From Candidatus Sphingomonas phytovorans (GTDB lineage Bacteria > Pseudomonadota > Alphaproteobacteria > Sphingomonadales > Sphingomonadaceae): a DNA stretch of 64,000 nt. A program made the position numbers and the translations under genes. Shown one piece after another: positions 36,992 through 45,736 of this stretch. Location: NCBI GenBank assembly GCA_029202385.1, contig CP119314.1:64501-128500 (forward strand), in the 5' to 3' direction. A model generated the notes under the pieces. That model did no database searches. It saw only the letters and a list, made by a program, of their open reading frames with translations, and was not told the origin of the DNA. Every line of letters starts with the position of its first letter. Position 1 is the stretch's first letter.

Positions 36992-38552
36992 GGTGGCCTC
37001 CGATGGTTGCGAGGTCGCCAACGGCCCGGCAGACGATGCGACGCGCACCCCCCGGGAGATATTGCAGTGGCAGATCCTCGAGAGTGACGATGGTGATGCT
37101 GTCCGGCGCGGCGCCGGCGTCGATCGCGGCGTCGATCGCCAGGCTTCGGGCATCGTCCAGCGCCCGGTCGCGCCCGCCTTCGCCGCAATGGAAGATTCGG
37201 TCCACTTCGCCGCCGACCTGGCCGATCGCTGCGCCAACCGCATTCGCGACGCCGGCATCGTCCGGCCGGATCGTCTCGCTGGTGCCGGGCAGCGGCTGGT
37301 TGATCAGCGCCGCGCCGCCGCCGACCAGGATGAGTGGAACCGGCGCGGCGCTGGTCTTCATCCGGTCGATCCCGTCGGCCAGCAGCCGGTGGATCTCCGA
37401 CGAAGCCGATTGGAGGAGCCCCGGATCGAGGTCCGCGACGGCGCCTCTGTCGCCAATCGCGGCATAGCCGGCCGCCACCGCCACATCCGTCGCGGTCAGC
37501 GTGCGGCCCCCGAAGACGAGGGCTTCTTCGAGAAGCCGGAAGCCGACCGAATCGGGACCGATCGAGACATGGCCGTCAAGCGCGCGCACCCGGCTGCCGC
37601 CGCCAAGACCGATCGACAGAATATCGGGGGTACGGAAATTGGTGCGGATGCCACCGATATCGACTTGCATCGACGACTGTCGCGGAAAACCATCCGTGAG
37701 GACGCCGATGTCGCTGGTGGTGCCGCCAATATCGACAACCAGCGCATTGCCGAGCCCGGTCAGGAAATAGGCACCGCGCAGCGAGTTGGTCGGACCAGCA
37801 GCGAAGGTCAGCACCGGAAAGCGCTGCATCAGCGATGCGTTCATCAGCGTCCCGTCATTCTGGCTGACGAAAAACGGCGCATCGATACCAAGTGTCGCCA
37901 GGGCCGATGCGAAGGCGGCGGCAACCCGCGTCGCCAGCGGCCTGAGGCTGGCGTTCATGATCGCTGCATTCTCGCGCTCGATCAGGCCGATACGCCCGAC
38001 CTCGCTTGAGAGTGTGATGCTGGCGCCCGGAATTTCTTCGCGGAGAATCGCCGCTGCACGCTGTTCGTGTTCGGCGTTGACCTGTGCGAACACGGAGGAG
38101 ACCGCGATCTCGCTGATGCCCGCATCGCTGATCTCACGCGCGAGGCTGCGCAGCCCCGCCTCGTCGAGAGACCCGAGCGTGCGGCCATCGAACTGGAAAC
38201 CGCCGCCGATCATCGCCGCGAAACCGCGAACATTGTCGCGCAGGCGTGCCGGCCATGAGGCGAATGGTGGAATGCTGCGGCTGGCCGGAAAGCCGATGCG
38301 GATGGCGGCCACCCTGGCGAGGCCGGAAGCTTGCACGAACGCATTGGTGAAGTGCGTCGTACCGATCATGACCGAGTCAATCGCGTCGGGCGCCAGGTCG
38401 GCCTGGGCAAGAAGATCGGCGATAGCGACCCGGATACCGCTGCTGACATCCGCGGAAGTCGGTCGCTTGATCGAAGCGCGCACCCGCTTTCCGTCTAGAA
38501 TCACGGCATCCGTGTTGGTTCCTCCGACATCGACCCCGATCCGCAAATTCAT
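36984..38552 (-). CDS. hydantoinase/oxoprolinase family protein (HyuA-type)
   Basis: 522 aa. Actin-like ATPase fold: RIGVDVGGTNTDAVILDG at the N-terminus binds phosphate, VVDIGGTTSDIGVLTDG is the second phosphate loop and GLGGGSRVR follows. These enzymes open cyclic amides (hydantoins, 5-oxoproline, N-methylhydantoin) using ATP. It is shorter than full HyuA (about 690 aa) and no HyuB partner is present, which matches the single-subunit form found with DUF917. First gene of the three-gene coupled unit, 122 nt after the LuxR regulator. Confidence 0.88.
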   Translation of the reverse strand: MNLRIGVDVGGTNTDAVILDGKRVRASIKRPTSADVSSGIRVAIADLLAQADLAPDAIDSVMIGTTHFTNAFVQASGLARVAAIRIGFPASRSIPPFASWPARLRDNVRGFAAMIGGGFQFDGRTLGSLDEAGLRSLAREISDAGISEIAVSSVFAQVNAEHEQRAAAILREEIPGASITLSSEVGRIGLIERENAAIMNASLRPLATRVAAAFASALATLGIDAPFFVSQNDGTLMNASLMQRFPVLTFAAGPTNSLRGAYFLTGLGNALVVDIGGTTSDIGVLTDGFPRQSSMQVDIGGIRTNFRTPDILSIGLGGGSRVRALDGHVSIGPDSVGFRLLEEALVFGGRTLTATDVAVAAGYAAIGDRGAVADLDPGLLQSASSEIHRLLADGIDRMKTSAAPVPLILVGGGAALINQPLPGTSETIRPDDAGVANAVGAAIGQVGGEVDRIFHCGEGGRDRALDDARSLAIDAAIDAGAAPDSITIVTLEDLPLQYLPGGARRIVCRAVGDLATIGGHRG

Positions 38553-38646
38553 TCCCCTCTCAGGCTCACCCGAGTTGGGTGATGCCTTGCGAGGATCGGT
38601 CAGGTGCTCGATTGCGGCAATCAGGCGGGTTGGGTAGGGTGGTTCT

Positions 38647-38659
38647 CCTATCTAGTAGG
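38647..38659. promoter_or_regulatory. short palindrome before hyuA
   Basis: CCTA-TCTAG-TAGG, followed by a T-run (TTTTTT), in the 122-nt gap between the LuxR gene and hyuA. Its right half (ATCTAGTAGG) resembles operator copy C at 9258-9274, but the left half does not. Could be an operator, or on the plus strand a weak hairpin. Confidence 0.3.
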
Positions 38660-38674
38660 TTTTTTCTGCCGTCA

Positions 38675-41203
38675 TCATTCGGCAGGATATGCTTCTATCG
38701 CGCCGGCGCGATCATGGACTCCCAGTTTGACATAGATGTTCTTGAGGTGGAATCGGACGGCATGTTCGGTGACGTCGAGACGCCGCGCGATGATCTTGTC
38801 CGACCCACCGGCCGCGAGCTCGCCGAGAATTTGACGCTCCCGCTTCGTCAGGGTGCGTCGGGGCGACGCCGACGCGGCGCGCCGGGAGGGTGCGAGGCCC
38901 TTGAGAAACGTGTCCGCGGCCGTTTCGCCCGATCGCGCCTGAAGCGCGGCCAGCCGATCTGCGACGCTCGGGCCACCGAACTCGCAAAAGGCGCGTCTCA
39001 AGCCCGTGCTTCGCGCGATCGCGACTGCTTCGTCAAAATCCTGCTGTGCTGCGACAGGATCGTCGACGCGGTCGAGGGTTGCCGTTCGCAGCAGCAGGCC
39101 CCGTTGGAGGGTGCGGCGCAGGCCATGGTCTCGCGCGTAGAAGACCAGTTCGTCCAGCGCGCGGCGTGCCGCCTCGACGTCACCGGCGATCAGCGCCTGA
39201 TAGGCAGTCGCCAGCGTGCCGAATTCGCGTTCCTGCCATGTTGCCAGTTCGCCGGTCGAGTGCGGCAGGTCGACAATCCGGGCGCCCTCCGGGCGTGCCG
39301 CCTGCCCGAACAGCCACGCCTCTCCCTCTATGCACATGCCAAGACAGGTCAGCAGATCGGCGATCCTGTTCAGGCTCTGCGCGCGCAGTTGCTGACGCGA
39401 TCGATCGATTGCCGCCGTCGCTGTCGTGATGCCATGCTCGTCGCTGAGCAGCCGGATCATCGGCTCGAAACCAGCGACATAGATGTCCAGCCACGCTTCG
39501 GAATCCGGCAGGCGATGTGCTGACAGCTTCAGGTGTCGAGCCGCTTGCCGCGTCCGGCCGCGTTCGAAATCAAGCTGTGCCCATAGTGCTGACATGACCG
39601 TTTCCGCGCCTTTGTCCTCGGCGAAATCGGCCTGCCACCGGCGCCGTGCGCGCGACAATATCTTCGCGGCGTCAGCCAGTTCGCCCTGCGCCAGCGCTAT
39701 GCCGGCTGTATGGAAATCAAGGAACAGGATAGGGTAGCTCGAGCCGGCAGCGCGGGCATGGTTGATGCCTTCGAGGATCGCGGCCGTGGCAGCACCAAAC
39801 TCGGCCTGCTGGGAATGGCGGATCGCTTGAATGGATGGCAGGAAAGGCTTGAAGGCGGAAGCGCCGCACAGTTCAGCGAGCCGGTTGAAGAGCTCATCGT
39901 CCTGGATGGTCGCTGCCCGGCATCCGTAGATCAGAAGCGTTGCCTTCACGAGCGCGGCATCGCGCTCCATCGCCACGTCGAGGGGCAGGGACTTTGCCGT
40001 CTCGCGATAGAGGCGGTCGGCCTCGCCGACCCGCCCGTCCTTCATCAGCACGACGCACTGGAGCAACTGAAGGCGTGGTTCCGAGCGGATGAGAGCCTCG
40101 CCGGCGACCTCCACCAGCGCCCGGATATTGTCATAACCCTTGTCCAGCCAGAGGCTGAGCCCGCCGGCCTGAACGATGACTTTTACTATACGCGTCTCAT
40201 CCCCGGCAATGGATGCCAGATGGGCCGCGCTTACCACATCACCACGATCCGCCGCCCAGTCCGAGACAAGGCCCAGCAGGGCGATACGCTGGTTTCGCGG
40301 CAGCTGGTCGAAACGGCAGCGCAGGTGCCGACGGAGCAATGAATTGTATCTTCGGAAGCTCGGCCCGGATCCGTTGCCGACAAGGCTCGAAAGGTTCGCG
40401 GCGATGTCCTGTTGCTGGATCGGCCGGGCAGGGGAAAGCCTGTCGAGCAGTTCCTGATCAAACTCATGATGCAATGAGCTGGCGGAGAGGGCTATATGCG
40501 TTTCCCCCGGGAACGGGCCCAGCACCTCCTGGTCGATATAATCTCCGACTTGGCTGCGCGAGATGAAGAGCCCGGCATCGTCCAGGACGTTGCCACCGGC
40601 AAGCCAGCGCGCGAGCATCTGGCTCGGTGCCGGCCATCCTTCGGCAAGGTGGTGAATGGCGCGAATCTGCGGTGCGCCAAGGGTCCGATGCCACATCGTG
40701 TTCAAGCGCTGGCGCTGAAATGCGAGCAAATCGCCTGGAATGATTTCCGCCGCGCCCTGGGCGATCCGGCGCGCGATCTGAAGATCTTCTATCCTGCGAG
40801 CACCAACCAACAGGCGCTTCCGGGGAGACGAATATAGTATCGTTGTCGCGACCCCGGCGAGGATGGCCGGGGTGACATGATCGGCGTCGTCGAAAAAGAC
40901 CGCATCCGCATCTTCCACCAGGGCCTGGATGGCTGCCAGTGCCTCGACGCTGGACAGTCCGGAAACGGACAGGGCCTCTCCGGCGATCCAGGCGACCCTG
41001 ACGCCATTCTCGCGCAGTCGCTCGAATTCACTGACCATCGCGCAGGTCTTGCCGAAGCCGGCGGGGGCATGAAGGACCGTGACGGGGGGCGGGGCGCAGA
41101 GACGCATGCTTACGCCCGTGGAGGGGGGACTCAATTCGCCAGTCTGCAATGCCGGCCGTTCCTGCCATCGGATCCAGGTCGGTTTATGCGACGGCACAGT
41201 CAT
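38675..41203 (-). CDS. LuxR-family ATP-dependent regulator, MalT-like (LAL type)
   Basis: 842 aa. N-terminal STAND ATPase with Walker A HAPAGFGKT (about residues 40-50), Walker B-like ADAVFFDDAD and a sensor segment; long TPR-like helical middle region; C-terminal LuxR HTH (LTKRERQILGELAAGGSDKIIARRLDVTEHAVRFHLKNIY...). Ligand- and ATP-dependent activators of this kind control maltose and other catabolic operons. Start at 41203 has AGGA 6 nt upstream and removes a non-family leader. Placed directly upstream of hyuA/DUF917/TBDR on the same strand, so it is the likely regulator. Confidence 0.88.
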   Translation of the reverse strand: MTVPSHKPTWIRWQERPALQTGELSPPSTGVSMRLCAPPPVTVLHAPAGFGKTCAMVSEFERLRENGVRVAWIAGEALSVSGLSSVEALAAIQALVEDADAVFFDDADHVTPAILAGVATTILYSSPRKRLLVGARRIEDLQIARRIAQGAAEIIPGDLLAFQRQRLNTMWHRTLGAPQIRAIHHLAEGWPAPSQMLARWLAGGNVLDDAGLFISRSQVGDYIDQEVLGPFPGETHIALSASSLHHEFDQELLDRLSPARPIQQQDIAANLSSLVGNGSGPSFRRYNSLLRRHLRCRFDQLPRNQRIALLGLVSDWAADRGDVVSAAHLASIAGDETRIVKVIVQAGGLSLWLDKGYDNIRALVEVAGEALIRSEPRLQLLQCVVLMKDGRVGEADRLYRETAKSLPLDVAMERDAALVKATLLIYGCRAATIQDDELFNRLAELCGASAFKPFLPSIQAIRHSQQAEFGAATAAILEGINHARAAGSSYPILFLDFHTAGIALAQGELADAAKILSRARRRWQADFAEDKGAETVMSALWAQLDFERGRTRQAARHLKLSAHRLPDSEAWLDIYVAGFEPMIRLLSDEHGITTATAAIDRSRQQLRAQSLNRIADLLTCLGMCIEGEAWLFGQAARPEGARIVDLPHSTGELATWQEREFGTLATAYQALIAGDVEAARRALDELVFYARDHGLRRTLQRGLLLRTATLDRVDDPVAAQQDFDEAVAIARSTGLRRAFCEFGGPSVADRLAALQARSGETAADTFLKGLAPSRRAASASPRRTLTKRERQILGELAAGGSDKIIARRLDVTEHAVRFHLKNIYVKLGVHDRAGAIEAYPAE

Positions 41204-41457
41204 TATGATCCTGTTACATGAATAGAGTCGGCGCTCAATCAAGCTGCCGATCCGGCTGGTTGCCGCCCTTCGCGTCACCTTGGTCGCGATGATTGACCGG
41301 CACTATTCGCGCTACATTGCCGAAGGCCTCGTCGAACTCGTTGCCAGCGCGGTGGTGCCGATCGTCGCTGGTCTTGCGAGAGCAGTTTGAACGCTCGCGC
41401 CTCCGTCGCCAAGCGCAGCCAGCGCGCGCCAGTCGTTCGCGCTGCTGCTTCGTGACG

Positions 41458-42018
41458 CTCGCCGCAGGCGACCGGGTGATGTTCCTCAAGAACGAGCGAG
41501 AACTTGGGGTGAAAAACGGTACGCTCGGTACGATCGACACCGTCAGCCGGGTTCGCATGGCTGTGCAACTCGACGATGGCAGCTTGGTCGCGTTCGATGT
41601 GAAGGATTACAGCCAGATCGATCACGGCTATGCCGCTACGATCCACAAGGCGCAGGGGATGACGGTCGATCGCGCGTTCGTGCTGGCCACTCCTGGCATG
41701 GACAGCCACTCGGCCTATGTCGCGCTGTCCCGGCATCGCGATCGTGTCGAACTGCACTACGGCCAGGATGACTTTGCCGACCAGGGCAGGCTGATGCGCA
41801 CGCTGTCCCCCGAGCGCGGCAAGGATATGGCGAGCGACTATGGGGACCGCGACAACAGCGAGCAGGCATTTGCGGAGCGGCGCGGGATCACGTTCCGCGA
41901 GCGTCTGGTCGATGCTGTCCGCAAGATCGTACCCGAGAAGGTGCGGGCGATGTTCGACGGATCGCAACGGCACATTGCCGAGGCCGGGATGCCGCAATCT
42001 CCTTCAGTGACAAATTGA
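41458..42018 (+). pseudogene. conjugative relaxase TraA, 3' fragment
   Basis: C-terminal piece of a Ti-type TraA/MobA relaxase-helicase: LAAGDRVMFLKNERELGVKNG, DHGYAATIHKAQGMTVDRAFVLATPGMDSHSAYVALSRHRDRVELHYG are the UvrD-like helicase end motifs, and the tail (ITFRERLVDAVRKIVPEK) is that of TraA. The relaxase and Walker A parts (normally about 700 residues upstream) are missing. Marks a lost conjugative element; an IS630 element follows 61 nt after its stop. Confidence 0.75.
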
Positions 42019-42079
42019 ATTCGGAAGACAGATTGCCTGTCGATTATAAGTTTGCCGCACAGGCAGTCGTGCGCGGCTA

Positions 42080-43127
42080 GAGCATTGTGCCGTTAATATG
42101 ATCCATATCCAGCCTTAAAGAAGTAATGTGAGCATTCGTCTGGGTCGAAGAGTCGGCAGATGTCGCCGATTGTCTTGATGAGGGCGTCGAAGGTTCGCGC
42201 AGCGGCCTTTCTGAGATGCGCCTTGAGTTTAGCAAAGGCCATTTCGATGGGGTTCAGATCGGGCGAGTATTGGGGCAGGAAGAGCATCCATGCGCCGCGT
42301 GCGCGGACAGCGGCCTCCGCGTGTGCGCTTTTGTGAACGGACAGATTGTCGAGGATCACGATATCGCCTGGCGCCAGCGTCGGGGCGAGTTGGGTTTCGA
42401 TGTAGGTGTTGAAGGCGTCTCGATCCATCGCGCCAGGGATGACCCAGGGCGCCGTCAGCGCATCGTGCCGCAGGCCTGCGATGAAGGTCTGCGTCCCCCA
42501 TCTGCCAAACGGCGCGCGCGCCTTGAGGCGTTTTCCTCGCGCCGCCCGTCCACGCAGGCGCGTCATCTTGGTGTTCACCGAAGTCTCATCGATGAACACC
42601 AGTCGCCCCGGATCGCGGCGCATATAGGGTTGTCGGTGATTGACCCAGACCCTGCGCCGCTCGGCTACGTCAGCGCGTGCGCATTCCGATGCCATCAGTT
42701 GTTTTTTATATGTGAACCCCGCCCGGCAAAGCAGCTTCGAGAGCGAGGCTGGGGCCGCGGTCACACCCCGGTCGACATGAAGTCGTGCCGTCAGCTCCGG
42801 CATGGTGATGTCCGGCTCGGCTTCGACAACTTCTATCAGATACTCCAGATGCTCAACCAGCGGCCCCTTGCCCGCCGGCCGACCCTGCTTGCGCGGCTTG
42901 GGGCTGCCCTCCTTCGCCGCCCGGTCGCTCCACCGGATCGCCGAACTCGCGCTCACCGAAAATCGCGCCGCCGCCGCGCGGCGCGAACTCCCGGCCGCCA
43001 CCGCCTCAATCACCCGAAGCCGCAAATCGTCAGATCGACATACGCCCATGATCCACCTCCAACGAGGTTGGATCACAATCCGCGGACATTGGGAATCCTC
43101 CGATTCACAACAATCAGCCCGATGCTG
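42080..43127 (-). mobile_element. complete IS630-family insertion sequence
   Basis: 1048 bp bounded by imperfect terminal inverted repeats, GAGCATTGTGCCG (left) and CAGCATCGGGCTG (right, reverse complement), with TA on both outer sides (42078-42079 and 43128-43129) as expected for the TA target duplication of this family. Carries one intact transposase gene. Inserted between the TraA fragment and a secreted-protein gene, only a few bases after the latter's stop. Confidence 0.75.
42093..43049 (-). CDS. IS630-family transposase
   Basis: 318 aa from MGVCRSDDLRLRV. N-terminal HTH/winged HTH (AAGSSRRAAAARFSVSASSAIRW; DITMPELTARLHVDRGVTAAPASLSKLL) and a DDE domain with FIDET, VILDNLSVHKS and the final Glu in PDLNPIEMAFAKLKAHLR. 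One uninterrupted reading frame, so the element may still be active. The frame opens 27 nt earlier, but relatives start at this Met. Confidence 0.92.
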   Translation of the reverse strand: MGVCRSDDLRLRVIEAVAAGSSRRAAAARFSVSASSAIRWSDRAAKEGSPKPRKQGRPAGKGPLVEHLEYLIEVVEAEPDITMPELTARLHVDRGVTAAPASLSKLLCRAGFTYKKQLMASECARADVAERRRVWVNHRQPYMRRDPGRLVFIDETSVNTKMTRLRGRAARGKRLKARAPFGRWGTQTFIAGLRHDALTAPWVIPGAMDRDAFNTYIETQLAPTLAPGDIVILDNLSVHKSAHAEAAVRARGAWMLFLPQYSPDLNPIEMAFAKLKAHLRKAAARTFDALIKTIGDICRLFDPDECSHYFFKAGYGSY

Positions 43128-43133
43128 TAGTGC

Positions 43134-44120
43134 TCACTTCGCCGATTTGGTCGAGTCTTCCAGCACCTGGCGCTGCTCCTCTTGCTCCACCAGCGACGGC
43201 ACATGCAAGGCGGCGCGTAACGCGTCCGATATCAGGTCCTTGTCGAATGGCTCCTGAGTGGGTTGGCCGCCGATACCACGAAATTGGGTTCCCAGTACCT
43301 GTGGCTGTCCGATGCTTTGCAGATAGCGATCGAGGGATGCCGCTACGATCCAAATCGCATCGGAATTCCCACGCGCCACGCTCGCGCTTGCAAGGATATG
43401 CGCCAGCAAAAAATCTTGGGGGCTGGAGCCATGCTGAAAGATGATGGCGGCATGGAAGAAATCGTTTCCGCTCGACAGCTTCCCCGCGTCGATGAGGGCT
43501 TTCGTAAGCGTGCGGCGCTTTTCATCATCTTCTCTGATGGATGGGTTGTTCGCGATGCCGGTGGATCTCGCACTGGCATCGGCGTCAAATATCAACGTCA
43601 TTGAGGGATCGTCAGCGATATGTTGAGATCGGTTGTATCTATAGACGGCTTCGGGATTCCAGCCACCGAATACGCCTTTTGTGGAGTCTCTTTCGAAATA
43701 GAGGGGGCCTAGTCGCTGTCCGTTATAGTGAACCTCCGCAGTGCCGCTATCGGTCAGGTGGATGCGGAAGATTTCGGTTGGTACGCGTTCCGATGAGGTT
43801 CGAAAGCGGAATTCAATCCATCCCTGATATTCGGATCCGGATATCGAAGCGAGGGTAATGGTCGGACCGCTCACTTTCTTGAACGAGTCTCCATCAACAT
43901 CATAGTGATCGGGGCGACTCCAAAGGGCCGACCAACCAGTTGAGGCTGTTTTGATTTGAAGTCGGAAGATTGATTTCCCGCCGGCCCTAAGTACCCAGGT
44001 TCCTACCGGACTCGCTGGTGCCGTTGTTGATGCGGCCAGCGCAGGCAGAGTTGCTACGCTCGATAGAAAGAGCAAAACGCACCAAGCCAACCGGGCGATA
44101 GCGGATTTCGTCGCCTTCAT
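43134..44120 (-). CDS. secreted protein of unknown function, DUF6624-like C-terminal half
   Basis: 328 aa. Signal peptide (hydrophobic core then ALAAS). N-terminal half is beta-rich (GTWVLRAGGKSIFRLQI, GWIEFRFRTSS). The C-terminal half contains DDEKRRTLTKALIDAG, HAAIIFQHGSSPQDFLLAHILA and a WIVAASLDRYL...VLGTQF pattern that I associate with DUF6624-type helical domains. MDVN (44132) is an alternative start. Lower GC than the flanks. Follows the Fic gene by 28 nt on the same strand, so may be co-transcribed; no functional assignment. Confidence 0.65.
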   Translation of the reverse strand: MKATKSAIARLAWCVLLFLSSVATLPALAASTTAPASPVGTWVLRAGGKSIFRLQIKTASTGWSALWSRPDHYDVDGDSFKKVSGPTITLASISGSEYQGWIEFRFRTSSERVPTEIFRIHLTDSGTAEVHYNGQRLGPLYFERDSTKGVFGGWNPEAVYRYNRSQHIADDPSMTLIFDADASARSTGIANNPSIREDDEKRRTLTKALIDAGKLSSGNDFFHAAIIFQHGSSPQDFLLAHILASASVARGNSDAIWIVAASLDRYLQSIGQPQVLGTQFRGIGGQPTQEPFDKDLISDALRAALHVPSLVEQEEQRQVLEDSTKSAK

Positions 44121-44148
44121 GTTCACATCCATGCTCGGCAAAGCCTTC

Positions 44149-44934
44149 TCACCGTGCGAAGAGAATAACGCAGTTGCGCAGGAATTCCGACAGCGCGCTC
44201 CAATCTCCATCGAGTTGGACTCGTCGTTGCGCGACGAGCCACCCTCCCGCGGAAGCTGCTCCTAATTCGTAAATCGGCAAATAGAATTGGGAGCCGAAGT
44301 GCGTTCGCAAGACATGGTTGAAGAGCACGCGCGCAACACGGCCATTGCCATCGCGAAACGGGTGAGCGGTGACCACGCCGCAGAAGGCTAAGGCCGCCCC
44401 AAAGCTGGGAGAATACAGAATCGCGTCGTCGAGCGCGACTGACAGACGTTCGATGCTATCCTGAATTTGCTCATGCGGTGGGTACTTGGCTCGATAACCT
44501 CCAGCGTCGCCGCCGATGAAGATGTCGGTTGTGCGCCACGTGAGGGGGGTATCGTCGATCGACACTGACGCGAGCGTTGCTGGCTGGCGCAGAATTCCCG
44601 ACGTTGGAGTTCGATAAGCCTCCAAAGCAAGGCATGCCCGCTCTTCAAGAGCGCTCCGGTTCTGTTCGTAGGAGTGATGCTCATTTAGTCGGAGGAAATG
44701 ATTCGAAAGTCGGTGTCGTAAAGGCTGCATTTCAGGTGGAACTTGATCATTTTGCAGACTCGCGACCGACCTGAGCTGACGCAAAATGGCGTCGTCATTG
44801 CCACATTTTTCGAATGCGTTGTCTATATAGCGATAGTCGAATTTCGCGCTTTCAGGGAGATCGGAAAAATTGGGAAGATTGAGAGTGTTGATTCGAATAA
44901 GCTTGTTATGATCTATTTGGAATTTTGCGGCCAT
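44149..44934 (-). CDS. Fic-domain protein (probable AMPylase)
   Basis: 261 aa. The catalytic Fic motif is complete: HPFRDGNGRVAR at 191-202, preceded by the flap/target-docking region. Fic enzymes transfer AMP (or other nucleotide parts) to protein hydroxyls. The N-terminal 100 residues are helical; a sequence SALEER near 94-99 resembles, but does not match, the inhibitory helix motif [S/T]xxxE[G/N]. No antitoxin gene of the FicA type is visible. Base composition is lower in GC than core genes, consistent with the mobile region. Role could be toxin, phage defence or signalling. Confidence 0.87.
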   Translation of the reverse strand: MAAKFQIDHNKLIRINTLNLPNFSDLPESAKFDYRYIDNAFEKCGNDDAILRQLRSVASLQNDQVPPEMQPLRHRLSNHFLRLNEHHSYEQNRSALEERACLALEAYRTPTSGILRQPATLASVSIDDTPLTWRTTDIFIGGDAGGYRAKYPPHEQIQDSIERLSVALDDAILYSPSFGAALAFCGVVTAHPFRDGNGRVARVLFNHVLRTHFGSQFYLPIYELGAASAGGWLVAQRRVQLDGDWSALSEFLRNCVILFAR

Positions 44935-45736
44935 AGCACTTCTCTATTTGGAGGCGCTCGAAAGTGCGCTGCATTCGCCGTGATGAGTGAGCATACCAGC
45001 AAGAACTAGAGCAACACCGGTACTGCCGCAATCACGGTGTGAGGGCGTCTCTCAATTCCGGGAGGTCCGCTACGTTCTGCCCGGCAGCTTGAAAATGCCC
45101 ATAAGTCAACCAAGGGATCGAGTTCGGGGCGGATATAGCATGCCTTATCGCCCAATCTACCTATCCGAGCGCCCTGCCATCAAATGGGCAGTTGAAGCGC
45201 GATGCTTGACGAGGGACGGCCAAGGCAAGGCCCCGCGCGCTCGCGCTCATGCTGGCGAGGTTAGGGGCCACGCTCGAACGGCTTCAACTCGGTCTGTTAG
45301 CGCTTTTATAGCTGTCCTCATATCCAAATTTCTTATTTTCCAAGTTTGGCAGGCTTGGGCGACAGGCGAGGTTTTGCAGGAACGCGTCCCGTTGAGGTTC
45401 GAATCATTCCACCCCGTCCCACGCAAGATGTGGGAACATTTGTGGTGCCAGATCAGCGAGTTTTAGATTTTTCTACTGAAAATCAATTCGATAAATCGCT
45501 TGACTGGTGACCCCTACGAGAATCGAACTCGTGTTTTCGCCGTGAGAGCAATATAGGCTAAGTAAATTCGTTCTATGGACGTTTACTGGCGTTCGTCGCT
45601 GCCATTGAAAATGCTCTATTTTCTTAATATCATTCCATCGTCGTCTTCGATCGTACGTGGGTGCTTATTGCGCGAATATTTCCTTGCTTCGGCAAGAGCT
45701 GTCACGCGTACGATCACGGTATGGAATAACTATAGC
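44935..45736. other. non-coding, low-GC stretch of the mobile region
   Basis: About 800 bp between the Fic start and the integrase start. Open frames here (for example 44987-45466) lack family motifs and a ribosome site. It contains a small hairpin TCCCAC/GTGGGA (45418-45436) and the tRNA-Glu fragment listed separately. Composition and lack of genes suggest decayed mobile DNA. Confidence 0.45.
45505..45548 (-). repeat. tRNA-Glu(CTC) 3' fragment, putative attachment site
   Basis: Minus strand reads from the anticodon loop CTCTCAC through an intact T-arm (ACGAG TTCGATT CTCGT) to AGGGGTCACCA. This is the 3' half of a tRNA-Glu with anticodon CTC. The 5' half is absent upstream (45549 onward), so this is not a functional tRNA but the kind of duplicated 3' end left by tRNA-targeted integration. 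The tyrosine recombinase gene begins about 190 nt away. Confidence 0.7.

Noticed and set aside
45363..45425. Possible tRNA, because of GGTTCGAATC in a T-loop-like context
   Set aside because: The flanking bases do not pair as a T-stem, and no acceptor, D or anticodon arm can be drawn.
44987..45466. 159-aa plus-strand open frame in the mobile region
   Set aside because: No ribosome site, no motif, and overlap with low-complexity non-coding DNA.
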